Assembly (NCBI RefSeq): GCF_051020955.1
Contig: NC_135027.1
Coordinates: forward strand, 310,001-374,000
Length of the DNA: 64,000 nt
Reading direction: 5' to 3'
Source: Megalopta genalis
Taxonomy: Eukaryota; Arthropoda; Insecta; Hymenoptera; Halictidae
In this document: in pieces, positions 49,087-61,571 of the stretch
Numbering within the stretch: the first letter of the stretch is position 1
Layout of the letters: the number at the start of each line of letters is the position of its first letter
Position numbers and translations under genes: made by a program
Notes under the pieces: generated by a model
The model's input: only the letters and a program-made list of their open reading frames with translations
What the model was told of the DNA's origin: nothing
Database searches by the model: none

Positions 49087-50755
49087 CTGTCGGCAGATCG
49101 TGACGTTTCAGGAACTCGTTTCTAACGAGGACTTCGGCTTTCGTCGATCAAACCGGCTTAGAGATTCTCCGCCGATCTCATCGATATTTTTTAGACACGC
49201 GTCGAAACTGCAGAACTTCTTGAAAAGCCGACAGAATCGCTTGGACTTTCGTCAGAAGCTACAGGAAGAATTTAACCAGATGCTACGCGAAAGAAATTCG
49301 CAGAAAATTGCGAGAACAATGCTAATATTTTTCTTAACGCTTGAACGGTGGAGCTTCTTGACAAAAATTTAACCGCGCCTGCTTAGGCATCGTTTATAAT
49401 ATTATCCAGCAATTTTTGTCAACATATTTTTCTCTGATATTTCCTCTATATACGTTATTTTTATCTAGCAATCCTAAAAAGCATCATGTAGTACTTGAGA
49501 TTATTCTGTCAGAAACTGAATACTGAAAGAACAATGTCAATAGCCTGGGTCCGAATAGACCCGATATCCCCGCCGTCCGAGCGTTAAAATGAATTTTCTG
49601 AATTTCTTTTACACGTATTTTAGTAAGTAGATCGCGCCAGCTTCAGGGAACGTTTGAAATTGCCCGGTTAAATGTTCAAAGAGGCCATCCTCCGCGAAAG
49701 AGCGTGCGAATATTAATGAGAATCACTGTGCAGCCACCGGCAGGCTGTAGCCCGGTAATTAGACTGCGGATTCTATGCACTTACTGCACTTATTATCTAG
49801 GATTAGGGCTTTGGGAAGAACTTAACGAGATTTCCATTATTTCCCATGAAAGGAGCTCCGATAGGGCGAACCGTTCGGCGAACCTTATTTTTAAGAAACA
49901 CTTAATATTAATAACGTCTAATTAGACTGGAATTACGTTAACCTCGCGACCATAGAGAAATATGAAGAATGAACATTCGCCGTGTTCGTACGGTTCGAAC
50001 GTCTATTAGGCTGAATTAATAGACCCATTATTGCGCGTTCTAGGCTGTCCAATAATGCTCAATAAGTTATTTATGGTTGCGGCCAACGCGTTCCGAGAAA
50101 GTTTAATTATTGTCTTAGGTCGAGTTGCGGCGAATGTTCCCGTGCGACGTTAAAGACCCGCGCTCGTGAATTAAAGGATAATAATCCGCGTTCGCAGATC
50201 CATCCAGCAGTCCGTTCGTAATAGATGGGGTGAACCAACCCCTCGGGCGCGCGCACCCCTTTTACTCGCGCATGAACACGACGGTACACTTTCTGTTTAC
50301 CGTTGTAATTACTAGACAGCGAATGAGTTTTTTCTTCGAACGGAAATGCGTGTCTTTCATTAATTTTCCTCATCCTGACTAATGGACTGCGGATCTTTGT
50401 GCGCGAGTGCGCGCGCGCGCACCCGCGCGTTGCGAACGTATCGCCAAACCTTGGAAAATACGCAGCCCGACAAAATGGAATACCAACCGTCCGATTCAAC
50501 TACGGCATGCCTACTGATTGATAAAAAGAAAGTATTCGGCAAAATTACAGTGCGACTCGATTTATTGCCGGATTCATTAAGTGTGCATGCTATTTGCGGT
50601 CTATTATCCACAGACGTTTATGCATTCGCAGCTAAATAGAATAACAATTGTTATACTTACGATGCGTTTACCGCTTCGAGTTCTTTCTGACTCTTCACAC
50701 AGATAATTAAACATTGTTGCGAGACGGCTTCGGTAAAGCTGCACAATTGTACGAT

Positions 50756-50996
50756 ATGAGCCGTTTATTTTGAAAGTGGCATAAGTCACTTTGTTCTTAA
50801 GTCGATATATTTAAGGGTTTGCGTTTTAACACGTTTAAAAATATGGATGCTAACTTTCGAGAAGATTTACTTGTATTTGTTATATCAGGATACTGATATT
50901 TTTCTCGGTATAAATAATTTAGTATAAACATTAAAAAATCACCACTTTTCATTTCGGTAAAGTGACTTATGCCACTGTCAAAATAAACGGCTCGTA
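50756..50996. mobile_element. Mariner-like MITE (family M, copy 2)
   Basis: Same ends as the 31.3 kb copy but inserted in the opposite orientation. Interiors match in reverse complement (for example AGGGTTTGCGTTTTAACACG). Confidence 0.88.
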
Positions 50997-51204
50997 TTTC
51001 GTAAGCGGTGCAACAAATCGAAAGCCTTCTTAGTGCCGACCAAATAAGTGTCGTGCGTACCTGAGCGAATTATGCGAATTCGATGGGGTCCGGTAATGTT
51101 TCGAGAAAGGAATAACAAAAATTTGGTGAAATCTGATAATTAGAACACTCGAAAATGAAGGAGAAATGAGAAATAAGAAATGAGTATAATGCTATTTAAT
51201 GCTA

Positions 51205-51317
51205 GACCGCGGATTTTTATGCAAAAGAATACTTCGTCGAATTCTTTCAATTCTTCTCACATTTTCTTTGTACTCGATCGACTAACTTTTGTCACAAACG
51301 AAATCCGCAGTCTGTTC
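51205..51317. mobile_element. CCGCAGTCT family (copy at 51.2 kb)
   Basis: AGACCGCGGATTTTTATGC faces GAAATCCGCAGTCT about 100 bp on. Confidence 0.5.
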
Positions 51318-51811
51318 TTCACAAATCTTTAGAAAACGATATTTTCTAAAGTATAACGAATACATGTATAATTGTTCGGCGCTAGAAGGGTTAATTATGG
51401 TAACGAGAACGACTCAGATGAGTTGACCTTAAAAATCGGTGTGAAGCAGTTAGAACTGTCTAACGAAGCCTGTAAAATTGTACGAATATCCTCGGTGTGC
51501 GAAAAACAAAACCGCTGGAGTGGTCGCGTTTAGGCGCCGCTGCGAGTCTCCGGGAAGCTACCCTTCGGCCGAGGATCGCCTGGAGTAAAGGCTACCCCGT
51601 TGCCGGCCCTCTTGGCCGCTGGCGAGCCAGGAGCTCGACACAGAGAGGCTGTTTACACGCGCTCTCCGCGACCGAAGGGTCAAGCACGTCGATCTTATAA
51701 GTAACGCGCGGACGATGATGACGATGAAGAAGAACAAGACGATGCAGAAACGAGAAGTATACGAAGAAGAAGATGATGAAGAAGAGGAAAAAGGAAGATG
51801 AGGACGCTTAC

Positions 51812-51910
51812 GGCGGCGTTCAGCTGTTGTTGCACTTTGCCCGCGTCGATCGAGCGCACATGCAGCACCGTCTTCTTGCTGAGAGCGTCGAATTTATTGA
51901 AGCTCGACTT
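51812..51910 (-). CDS. LIM gene, coding exon 7
   Basis: 33 codons, phase 0-0, with acceptor TGTTCGCAG and donor GTAAGC. It opens KSSFNKFDALSKKTV and ends KVQQQLNAA. It lies directly before the LIM1 exon. The alternating charge and leucine pattern suggests a short helix; no family is recognised. Confidence 0.72.
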
Positions 51911-52426
51911 CTGCGAACACAAACAGTGGAGGCGTCAAACGAATGATCGCCGAAGCGAGCCGTGCTGAGATTGGTCGGTGGAGGAAAACGAGAAACAATA
52001 GGAGAAGTCTGGTGGTGGATTCGTGGCGGCGGTGATGGTGATGGTGGTGTGATGGTGGTGGTTTTCGTCTAGCTTGAAGCCTGTTCAGCGTGAGCGGTAA
52101 AAGCGTGTACTTTCTGCGTTACTGAATTTTGAAAAGAGAAACATCATCGAGACTTTTCTTCGCGGATCAACGTTCACTTTCCTCTCGACGATTGTTGGGG
52201 TGAAAAAGCTGAGTGTAGGGTGCCCACGGTGAACGCAGGTGGGGTGGGCGGTCGCATCGTGCTAACTGGGTGCTCGTTGTGGTGTTCTCAAACGGGAAAA
52301 GCTGGAGACGCTGTCTCGAAATTGGCTCGAGACTCGCCTCGAAACGAAAATTCTGCTGCTGCTTACAGTTCGCAAACTTTTCACCCTTTTTGGTTCACGT
52401 TATTCGCCACGGTTGCGAGCAGACAG

Positions 52427-52612
52427 CGGATTTTATGCACTTATGATAAAAGTAAATTTGCGCGATATTGCATTATTATGCAATTATTATTATAGTTGCG
52501 TTATTATTGACTTTAGGAATTATTAATAGAAACAAATTGTCTTTATTTCACTTCTATTTCTTTCTTGTTTCATTTCGATTTAGCTCTTATCTCGCATAAA
52601 GATCCGCAGTCT
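52427..52612. mobile_element. CCGCAGTCT family (copy at 52.4 kb)
   Basis: AGACAGCGGATTTTATGCAC faces CATAAAGATCCGCAGTCT. Confidence 0.6.
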
Positions 52613-53377
52613 GGTTGCGACAATAGTGGTCTTTAAATCCTCGTTTCTTAAGGTCGCAGGATCTTCTTGATTACTCAAGGACTTATGGTAGCGCTCTTCT
52701 AGAAATGCTCATTCTCAGGTTTCACAGAATCCGCACACTTTTCCTCGATGATCGTTCAAAGAAGTTATGGCAATTCTGTTCTAGAAATGCTCATTTCTTG
52801 AGTCTACACACTTCATCCCGATCTTCTCCAAGTTTTACAGCAGTATGTGATTCGCAAACGAGCAGAATTGTTGTTCCGAAGGCAGATCTTCGAACGCTTG
52901 CACTTAGATAAAAAAGAAGAAAGAAAAAAACAACGAAGTGCTAGAAAACTGTGCTTAATTTCTAAGTGAACACGTTTAGGACGTTATTAGTCTGAGGATA
53001 TTAGTCCGAGCAGAATTGTCGCTTCGGTTGCGTTGAAACGAAAATTATGCTCGAATACACACACGCCGTACTCTTTTCTTCGGCGGATCTAAGAGGATTC
53101 GGGGTATCGCTGGTCTACGGATGTGCGTCCCAATGGCAGAGAGGTAGCAGAAGGGACGAGGGATAAAGGTGTTCTTACGACCACAGTTTGTCCGTCGAAA
53201 TTAGCGTCTACGCGAACGAAAGATGTAAGATGTGTCAAGACGAAAGAATGAGAGATTCGATCGTAAATTCGAAGCAAGAAGTTAAGAGATATGCGAACGG
53301 AGCGAGGCAGAAGCGGAGAAGAAAATTCTGAAGAGATTGAACCTGTGGTACGAACATCTCTCTTTCGGGGGGCTTAC

Positions 53378-53446
53378 CTCGAACCTCGGCCGATCCGTCT
53401 CCACACCCTCGTTCGTTAAGTTTGCCAAACTACAGTAGGAAGCCCT
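53378..53446 (-). CDS. LIM gene, coding exon 6
   Basis: 23 codons, phase 0-0, with acceptor CTCGGGACAG and donor GTAAGC. It reads RASYCSLANLTNEG, then VETDRPRFE. A nearer AG (CTGTAG) would change the phase and was not used. No domain is recognised. Confidence 0.6.
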
Positions 53447-56400
53447 CTGTCCCGAGGAGGTCGGTTTTTTCGTGATTTTTTCGGTTAAGGTTTTGTCATG
53501 CACGGCCAGGAGAGGGCGGGCCGAACAAAAAGAAAGAAACAGCACGGGCTGCGGGTTAGTGTCGCGTTAGGGTCGACATTGTAAGCGGTACACCTTCATT
53601 CTCGAGTTCCGCGGAACAGCGGTTGGCGCAACACCTTGTTTCACCGACACCTCGCATTGTTCTTCGCCCGTTTTATCCTTCCAACGAGACATCGCGTACG
53701 AAATTGCAAAATTGCACGGCACGCCGTTCTCTGTTCGTTAGAATGACGCTGATCGGAATCGGTGAGATCACACCCGACTCGCATGATTTCGTTACCTCGA
53801 GTTTCTTTCGCTTATTCGAACAGTTTACAATAAAAACATCTGAACCAAAACACCAGTTTCTGAGAGACATAAAAATCTAACTCGGACCGTCGTAACAAAT
53901 TTTACGATATCTTTAACTCCTATAAGAAATGACAGCGTACGAGGTGCTGTGAAAAACACAAAATATAATAAAAAATAATATAACATAATGTGAAACCATT
54001 TTACAGCGATGAAAATAGCGACAAGAATCGATGCGTAAACCGAGCTCAATTACACCGGTGTGATTAATTCCGTGGCTACGAAGGAAAAGGTCGCGTGTCA
54101 CAAATTCAGAAAATTTCAGTCAATGCATTAATTAAACCACAGAATTATAGACTCGAAATGACTTTTACATTTTTAACGCTACCTTGAACAAAAACCTAGG
54201 AAAACGCCACATTTGTACATTTCTACATCAGAAATAATAGAAAATAGAAATATACAAACACAGTTCTTCTCTTTCAAATATCAATAAACGTATAAAAGTT
54301 ATTTTGATTCCATAATTAGGCACGCCGCCGTGCACAGCAATAAAATCTTAACGCTTTAGGGTCGTAAACAATTCCGCCGGGAGCGGAAGGGTGAACGCTA
54401 TTAGACCGAGCCTTTCCGACTGGCATCTCGGCGTCTTCATCCGCGGCCAATGATCTACAACAATTACAGAGCCGATTGCCAACTGGCTGTCATCTCGATG
54501 GACGCGTTAATTCGACGAGCCGGTCGATCGCGGCCGTTCCCGTATAATACTAGCAGCCGCCGATCGAGCCGGCAATGCTGGCCCGTAAATGGCCGCCGCC
54601 GGTTGCCAATCGGCCGATACGTATCTCGCCAACCGCTGCAACGCGTTCACGGAGAAGAGAAGAGGAACGAAGGAGAAGAGCGAGAGGGAACCAACGTTCG
54701 GGGACAGCTGGAATATCGTTCGGGTCTCGTTTTTGGCACGGCCGAGCTCTACCGGGTACTTGCTTTCTCGGTCTCGGGCTCGCACGACGAGCCTCGGTCA
54801 CGTGCCCGACACGATCCGTTCCCGTTTTATCGTTTATCGGATCGACGGAAATTGAAACTCCGCGAGAGTCGTCGAGCCTGTTCGAAGCCGCGACGATTTT
54901 CCGTCGAGTTTGATTATTTACACGATTACGGCGACGTAGAATGCCCTGCGCAGCTGCGGCGTGGGTGCGCGGAAAGCGAGAGCTGCGAAACCACGCCCAC
55001 TTCGATCGAACGAGATATCCGGCTTCGATCGAGGAACGTGGAAGAGATTGGAATCGACGGGACCATTTTTGAAGGCGCTGTGATCGAATTGTTACCTCGA
55101 CGGTGATTTAGGGAGCCGTTAGAACAACGACTGCTCATTATCTTCGGGTGATTTATGCTAGGAATGATTAGGCTGTGATTAGACAACGAGTCACTGGACA
55201 TGGTTATATTCTACTAAAAAAAAAAAAAGGGAAAATTGAGACTGTTTAAGTGGAAATTGTGCTGTTTAGACAGATTTTTGCGACAAATGATTGCGCGTTC
55301 TAGCTCCGCGGAAGTATGGAGCAACGAGGCCACGCCCACTCAGGGCTCGCCGATGGCTACGCATTAAATTCTACGTAAAAGGAGAAGAATTTTAAATAGT
55401 ACCCTCCGCTTTTCCTCGGAGCTAAATCACAAGGGGACGTAGAACCTAAACCATGAGCATAATTTACCCTTTGAGACACTGTCCTAGAAGTTGGGAGCAC
55501 CGAGGCCACGCCCACTGCGCCACTATGCGCAGAGGGAGAGAGCATCGTCTCATCTGCCTCCGAGTTAATAGCTCGAAAGCGTTGCCCCCTCGTCTCGCCC
55601 CGGGGGCAACCGAGAGCGTTCCCAGGGCAATCTACGCTCGCGGAGACGATTTCACTATGCCGGGAATTATGTCACCCGACACGAAATCCGTAACCGGTTA
55701 ACCGATAAACGCCGGATACGTGGAAGCGAAAAAAGGAGCAGGGAAAAAAAGAGCAACGAAGAGGGAAAAAGGAAACGGAAAAAAATGCCGCGAGACCTCG
55801 ATTCTACGGCGAGCCAAGTACAAAGTGGGGCAAATGAGTAGCAGTAGGTTATTATCAAAGCCGGCCCTCCCTTAAATGGAGAGACAGCATTCGTGGCGTG
55901 ACGACGACCGACTACGCCGGTAAAACGCGCGACGTACTCGAGCGGATCGCGATCACGTGCACGCACCCCGGCATTCCCCGGAGGATCGTGCCTAACTTCG
56001 GAATCCTCGGCGACGATTTGTTGGAATCGCGGAGACAATGTTCTTCTCGCGATACGCGACACAGTCTTAACACTGCGAGAGCGCCGAATATCAAATCCGA
56101 AAGTTCCAACGTTACCAATGTCATTTTAATTAATGCAGAGTTCGGCATTATTTTTCTTGCATAATTATCCAAATGGATTCTTTTCAGTAGAATATTTTTT
56201 TTCGAATAATTTTTATTCGTTCGAATGATTCTTTATCGGAATAAATGATTCGCACAATTCTTTGTTACGAACCATTTATTCGAATAGAGATTGTAAAATT
56301 ATTCGGATAATAATGCATTTTAATGCGTCTAATATGAACGCATTTTCAGATCATTTTCAACTTTATCACTTCGCATTATCATTCGAATAAGTTTACAATG

Positions 56401-56805
56401 TCTTGGAATCGAATGTATTCTTATCTAGATAAATTTTTATCTAGATTTTGCATTCGACGGTGTCCGTCGTCCGAATAAAATTTTGACCAACTCTGAATTA
56501 ACGAAACCGAAACTGGATAGTTAACGTTTAGTAATTTTGCATTTTAAATTATTCTAGTCTTTTGCGTTCTAAAGATTTCGGTAACGTTTAATTTAGTTAA
56601 AAAATTAGTGTCACCCAAATGTGGCAGTCGAGGCACGCGTCGCGTTAAGCGTCCCTCTTTACTATTCATTTCGAATTCGTAGTCGTTCCAGTGTCTAGTG
56701 AAATCTAGTGAAGTGGTCTAAGTTGAAGTGGAGAGGTATTGTTTCACGATCTTGTAGTTCCAGCTGTCACCGAGGCGGCCCAACGGGTTCACGAAAGGTA
56801 CTTAC

Positions 56806-56904
56806 TAGGGCCTTGACCGACACCCCGGCGAAGACGAGTGCGTCTCTGGTGAACTTCGAGTAACCCTTCTCGCATAATCGAAGATCACCCAGCGACCTTG
56901 CTTT
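56806..56904 (-). CDS. LIM gene, coding exon 5
   Basis: 33 codons, phase 0-0, with acceptor GACGATCCTAG and donor GTAAGT. It reads KARSLGDLRLCEKGYSKF and ends FAGVSVKAL. The closing GVSVKAL is nearly the same as the end of exon 3. Confidence 0.72.
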
Positions 56905-57089
56905 CTAGGATCGTCGGGAGCGTCAACGGGAACTCAAGATTAGCGGTAAGTTGCGGATAGATCGCGGGCCTGCGAGCTTTGCGACTTTGTTTTTCAAAAT
57001 TCCCTTTTCAAAATCACAACCCTCGAGATTCGCACAATTTTGACAACCCTTTGAAACCATAGATACGTACTTCGAGCAATAATAGCGTA

Positions 57090-57320
57090 ACGCGAGAATC
57101 ATTTTTCAAGAGCCAATAACGATTGAAAAATGTTGAATTATTTCTTTCGGAACCAATAATAATTTAAAAATTTTGAATTATTTTTCCGCAATCGCCAATA
57201 ATTTTAAAATTTCTAATTATTTTCCCGGAACCAGTAGCGATTAAAATTTTTTTAATGATTCTATTCGAAACCAATAATAATTAAAAAATATTGAATCATT
57301 ATTTCTGGCCCAATAATAAT
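57090..57320. repeat. Degenerate AT-rich array
   Basis: About four units of CCAATAATAATT followed by AAAAATTTTGAATTATT. Confidence 0.65.
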
Positions 57321-58097
57321 CAATTACGACTTGAAAATTCATTTGACAAATCTGTCGAATCCGAGGGCAATTAAAAATTGCTTCTGCAGATACGCAGCCT
57401 CGATTAGAAAGTTTCCCTGTACTAATTGGTTCTTAATGAACGAATGGTGTCGCAAAGCTCGCGCCCCCGACGGCGATTAGTATGCTGTTACGATGATCAG
57501 GAGTTAAAATTCTTAGTCTGATCGGCGGAACAATCGTAATATCAGTGGAACGCGAAGCAACTAAAACGGAAGTTCGGATATGGCTCATGCAGTATAACGA
57601 TAATCAACTTGTTAATAGGACTGCCGTTCTCCCGTCGCACACGTGAACGTCGGATGCTGCTGACATGCTTCGAACGAACACCAATTGCTGTGCCCGGCCG
57701 AGAGCACCGATTCGTCCCGAACGAATTGAACCGATTGAACCGTTTATAAATCGAAGCGGTGTCGGGCGTACACACTGAACGGCAAGATCGAAATGTATTG
57801 CGCGTCTGTTGCGTCGTGCACGGATTCACTTGTGCACGATTAACACGATCCTTTCTCGTCATCAGAATGTGCGCTCTAGTTCGTTAACTCTGGACCCGCG
57901 AAAGATTGCTTTCTTAAATCCTGAATCATCATTTCGAATTAGCGGGACCGCCCGTCATCCAGCTTATTTTCTCGTTTCGTTAGGGAGAGAAAATCTCGGT
58001 CTGAGATCATTTTCTTCTTACAGACATTTGAGAAATAAAATTTTGTTTTGCTAGATTTTTTAAATTTCTGCGTGAACACCGTTGTAAGCCGTTGACT

Positions 58098-58362
58098 ATA
58101 GATTATATATACTATAATTTTTATACTATATTATATATAGTATAATATATATAGCATAGTATAAGTATGATAATATATATTATAGAGTATATATTATATA
58201 TATTATAATTATATATTATAGTATATATATAGTATATATTTCTTTGTCATTAAATTAATTCGTCGTTAAATTCTATAGTATAAGTATAATGATATATATT
58301 ATAATAATATATATATAATATATAAGTATAATAATATATATTATACTATAGAATTTAATGAC
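58098..58362. repeat. TA-rich low-complexity block
   Basis: Runs of ATATATTATAGTATAT; includes partly palindromic copies of TTAAATTCTATAGTATAA. Confidence 0.85.
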
Positions 58363-58968
58363 AAAGAAAATTCGTACGCAGTGCATCATGCTTGCTAGTA
58401 GCAAGCACTCTTCGATCGCGATTACGAAATTGAAGATGATTCTAATCGGATCACATTGTGTTGCACACAATCGATCGAACACAACGTTCAAATTATTTTT
58501 AACACGAAACAATCACGCGTATCTTGTGATTATTGTTTCCATAAATGACTCAAGGTGAATTTTTCGGAAACATATCATGATCAAGAGCATCACGTCATCA
58601 AATAATCACGTCGTAATCTTCGTCAGAAGTGTTTCCTGGATCTCAGATAGAATATCGTAATTTTTCCTCCGGTCATTGTCACACAGCTTTTTCTATTCTT
58701 TGCCTGATCAGTCGATCGTTGTATACAACCACCGACAGATTTACGCGCTTACAACGATATCGCAGTATTTAAAAATGTCACAGACATCGCGTAAAGGTGC
58801 AACGCGCGTTTCAGAAGTAAGACAACGTGGCCGTGTTTCGGGATCGACGTTGACGGGCGGTCCCGCAGTCATCGTGTTCGCAACTCGCGAAAGAAAACAA
58901 AATAGAAAAGAACAGAAACTAATGACTTGATGAATAAAAATAAAACGAACGAGTATATCGATACAAAC

Positions 58969-59055
58969 CTCCTCGGTCTCCATCGCGTGATTCGCTTTCC
59001 CGTACGCCGTCTGATCGCCGTCGCTCATGCTCGAGATGTCGCCAAAGCTACGACA
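58969..59055 (-). CDS. LIM gene, coding exon 4
   Basis: 29 codons, phase 0-0, with acceptor TCACTAACAG and donor GTTTGT. It reads CRSFGDISSMSDGDQ and ends HAMETEE. A second AG (GTCGTAG) lies seven bases into the exon but would break phase with the neighbours, so the upstream one was chosen. It contains an in-frame ATG that could also serve as a start. Confidence 0.62.
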
Positions 59056-59258
59056 CTGTTAGTGACAACAAAATACAACTGACAAAAGTGTATCGACAGC
59101 CATCGAAGCGGTTTTTTGCCGTTCAGCCGCGCGAACAAGCATCTCGAAAAAATAAAAAAAAAAGACAAATGAAAGAGAAGAAAAATAGTAGGAGACAAAA
59201 TTAATTCAATAAATAGATCACGGAAACGTAGATATTATCTGTAATAAATGAGAGATAT

Positions 59259-59275
59259 GAGCGAAAGAGAGAAAA

Positions 59276-59326
<51 letters not shown>

Positions 59327-59370
59327 GAGTGAGAGAGAAATAGAGTGAGAGAGAAAGAGAAAGAGAGAGA
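59259..59370. repeat. (GA)n microsatellite between exons 3 and 4
   Basis: About 45 GA units with a few interruptions. Confidence 0.95.
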
Positions 59371-59485
59371 GTAGATTTAACACAGATAGATATGTAGAAG
59401 ATCTCGACGCGATATGACCGGTGCACGAGAATCGCGGGCAAATACGATCGTATCGAACCAAAGGTATCGGATACTTGTTACTCAC

Positions 59486-59575
59486 CAGCTGCTTGATCGA
59501 CACGCCGGTCGCGATCTTTTCCTTGATCGATCGATCCTGCTCGTGGCGAGTCGCCTCCGATACATATGTCTGTGT
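59486..59575 (-). CDS. LIM gene, coding exon 3
   Basis: 30 codons, phase 0-0, with acceptor CATGCAG and donor GTGAGT. It reads TQTYVSEATRHEQDRS, then a charged stretch, then IATGVSIKQL. The GVSIKQL ending matches GVSVKAL of exon 5. An alternative acceptor six bases downstream (ACACAG) would remove two residues. Confidence 0.7.
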
Positions 59576-59647
59576 CTGCATGCACAAAATACAATGCAAC
59601 AAACCTAGTTCAGCATGCTTCTGTGGGTCACACGCGAATCGGTGCGA

Positions 59648-59697
59648 CACACAACACACGCGCACGCATACATACATACATACACACACACGCACGA
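59648..59697. repeat. CA/CATA microsatellite
   Basis: CACACGCGCACG followed by CATACATACATA and CACACACA. Confidence 0.85.
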
Positions 59698-60656
59698 AAA
59701 ACAAACGCAAACCGACTGCTATTACACTGATCGTGTCAGAAGGGTGGTAACGGCGGGGGAGGGGCTGAAGTTACGAGATCGAAAACGGGCGGGGGCTTCA
59801 ACTAAATCTTGATTACGACAGTGTCGAGGACGGCAAAAGACATACGGCGTCGAGCCACAATGATCTATAAAGGGATCTAGCCCGACCGAAAACCCACCCG
59901 GATAATTAATCACCCCTCCGCAGACGTACGCTTCGAAGCGGATTGATTTATAGATCGCTGCGGATCGGCCCGACCGTACATCGGAACGCTGACTCTACGT
60001 GCAAGGTACTTACGGGTCAAATTGAGCAAGCGCCGGTTCATTAATGCTATCGCGGTCTCTTTGACAATGAGCTTGCCAAACGATTCCAGTCAGATGACAA
60101 GATACGACGAAAAGTTTCGCGAAATTATCGAGAAATGTTCCACGGTGTCCCAGATGAAGGGATAACATTTTATGCGCCTCAACACTGACACAGATCGAAG
60201 ATAAACGTTCTATGAACGTGCTTCGCGATTATTTGTACGAGACATTTTTTGTTCAGTGGTTAAACGTTCATTGACAACAATAGCGATCGATGCATTTGCA
60301 GTGAATTTTACTAGATTTACAACTAGTCTTTATAAACTGTTTACATGATTCGCTGATTCCTCGCGATTTGATTGTTTATTTTCATTCGATTCCTCTGCAA
60401 TTCCTCGCAAAATGACTGTTTACTCGTATATATAAATAAATTAATTAATGAATTAATGAATCAAAATAGCAGTATTTAATCTAGTGATTCAAGATAGGAC
60501 GTCGTCTTTTGGGATTGCTTATTGTTCAACTTGTTCAAAGTATTCCGTACATATTTGTAGGAAATGGAAATATTTATAGTCGAAAAATTGATTGGAACAC
60601 TGCACTAAATAGCGAGCATACAAATATGGTATCCTTCATCTGGTACATCTTGTATA

Positions 60657-61021
60657 CAGGGTGTCCCAAAAATGTCTCGCAATCCGAAAGTGGCAGGTTC
60701 TTCAGGTCATTTGAAGCAACTTTTTCCTTTGCGAAGATTTTCTCCGTGGCTTCGTTTACGAGTTGTTAACGAAAAACACTGACCAATAAGAGGCGAGCTC
60801 GGCTGGTGCGCGGCGGCCCAGCCAACGAGTGCACGGAGCCCAGTTTTGCTCATTGGCTCGGCCGTCTCAGGTCGAATGATCTCGCCTCTGATTGGTCACT
60901 GTTTTTCATTAATAACTCGTAAACGAAGCCGCGGATTGCATTTTCGCTAAGGAAAAAGTTGCTTCAAATGACCTCAGGAATCCCCTACTTTCGGATTGCG
61001 AGACATTTTTGGGACACCCTG
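60657..61021. mobile_element. 365-bp foldback MITE, mariner-like
   Basis: Begins CAGGGTGTCCCAAAAATGTC and ends with its complement, flanked by TATA on both sides. The arms stay complementary for about 150 bp each, through TTGAAGCAACTTTTTCCTT and GCTTCGTTTACGAGTT, leaving a short GC-rich centre. No transposase. Confidence 0.9.
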
Positions 61022-61252
61022 TATATTCTGAATTTGTCGGACGTTGCGCGTTGTCGCTGTTGTCGGATCTGGAGCTTCTGGTTTCCGACGGAGTCTCGAG
61101 AAGCGAACGTTTTTCGGAATCGAAACGATGAGCGTCGAAAGAAATTCGCTCGGCCGATTTCGTCGCGATTACCTAACGGCAGGCACGTTTCTGTAAACTT
61201 TTACTGACGGGCTTTCGCTGGCGCGCTCGTTACCCCTAACTGCGATACAAAG

Positions 61253-61253
61253 G

Positions 61254-61285
<32 letters not shown>
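61253..61285. repeat. (GA)n microsatellite
   Basis: GA run with one AAAG interruption. Confidence 0.93.
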
Positions 61286-61460
61286 CTGCGTCGTCACGGC
61301 TCGCGTCGCGAATCTGATCGCGGTCAATTTGCTCGGTCGCGCGCGGATGCAATTTCTCCGGTTCGATCCGCGATATTTCGTAACCGTTGCCCGCGGATCT
61401 ACCCGCCGCGGGATCTACCGTTGCCGCGCGATCTACCGTGTCACCGTGGCTGGGACTTAC

Positions 61461-61571
61461 CAAAGACTTGACGTTCACGTTCGACAGATCGTTCTCGGCC
61501 GAGAAATCGAGCGATTCCGGTTGCGTTCGCCGGGAACCGGTGTGCATGCTCGGCTCTCGCAAGTTAGAGTT
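61461..61571 (-). CDS. LIM gene, coding exon 2
   Basis: 37 codons, phase 0-0. The acceptor is TGTTGTCAG and the donor GTAAGT. It ends SAENDLSNVNVKSL, and the last residues (NVNVKSL) resemble the ends of exons 3 and 5 and the NVKSRF of exon 10. No family is recognised for it alone. Its symmetric phase makes it a possible cassette exon. Confidence 0.7.

Larger units (their letters stand above)
49087..58968. other. Introns 7, 6, 5 and 4 (around exons 5-7)
   Basis: The noncoding parts hold a MITE (50756-50996), three elements with CCGCAGTCT ends (49758 on, 51205-51317, 52427-52612), a hairpin repeat shared with 47.8 kb (54184-54270), an AT-rich degenerate array (57090-57320) and TA-rich DNA (58098-58362). 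The open frames in the CpG-rich block 54450-55106 are on both strands and are not supported as coding. Confidence 0.65.

Noticed and set aside
54450..55106. 218-codon open frame on the plus strand
   Set aside because: Same pattern of open frames on both strands in CpG-rich intron DNA; no domain or splice context.
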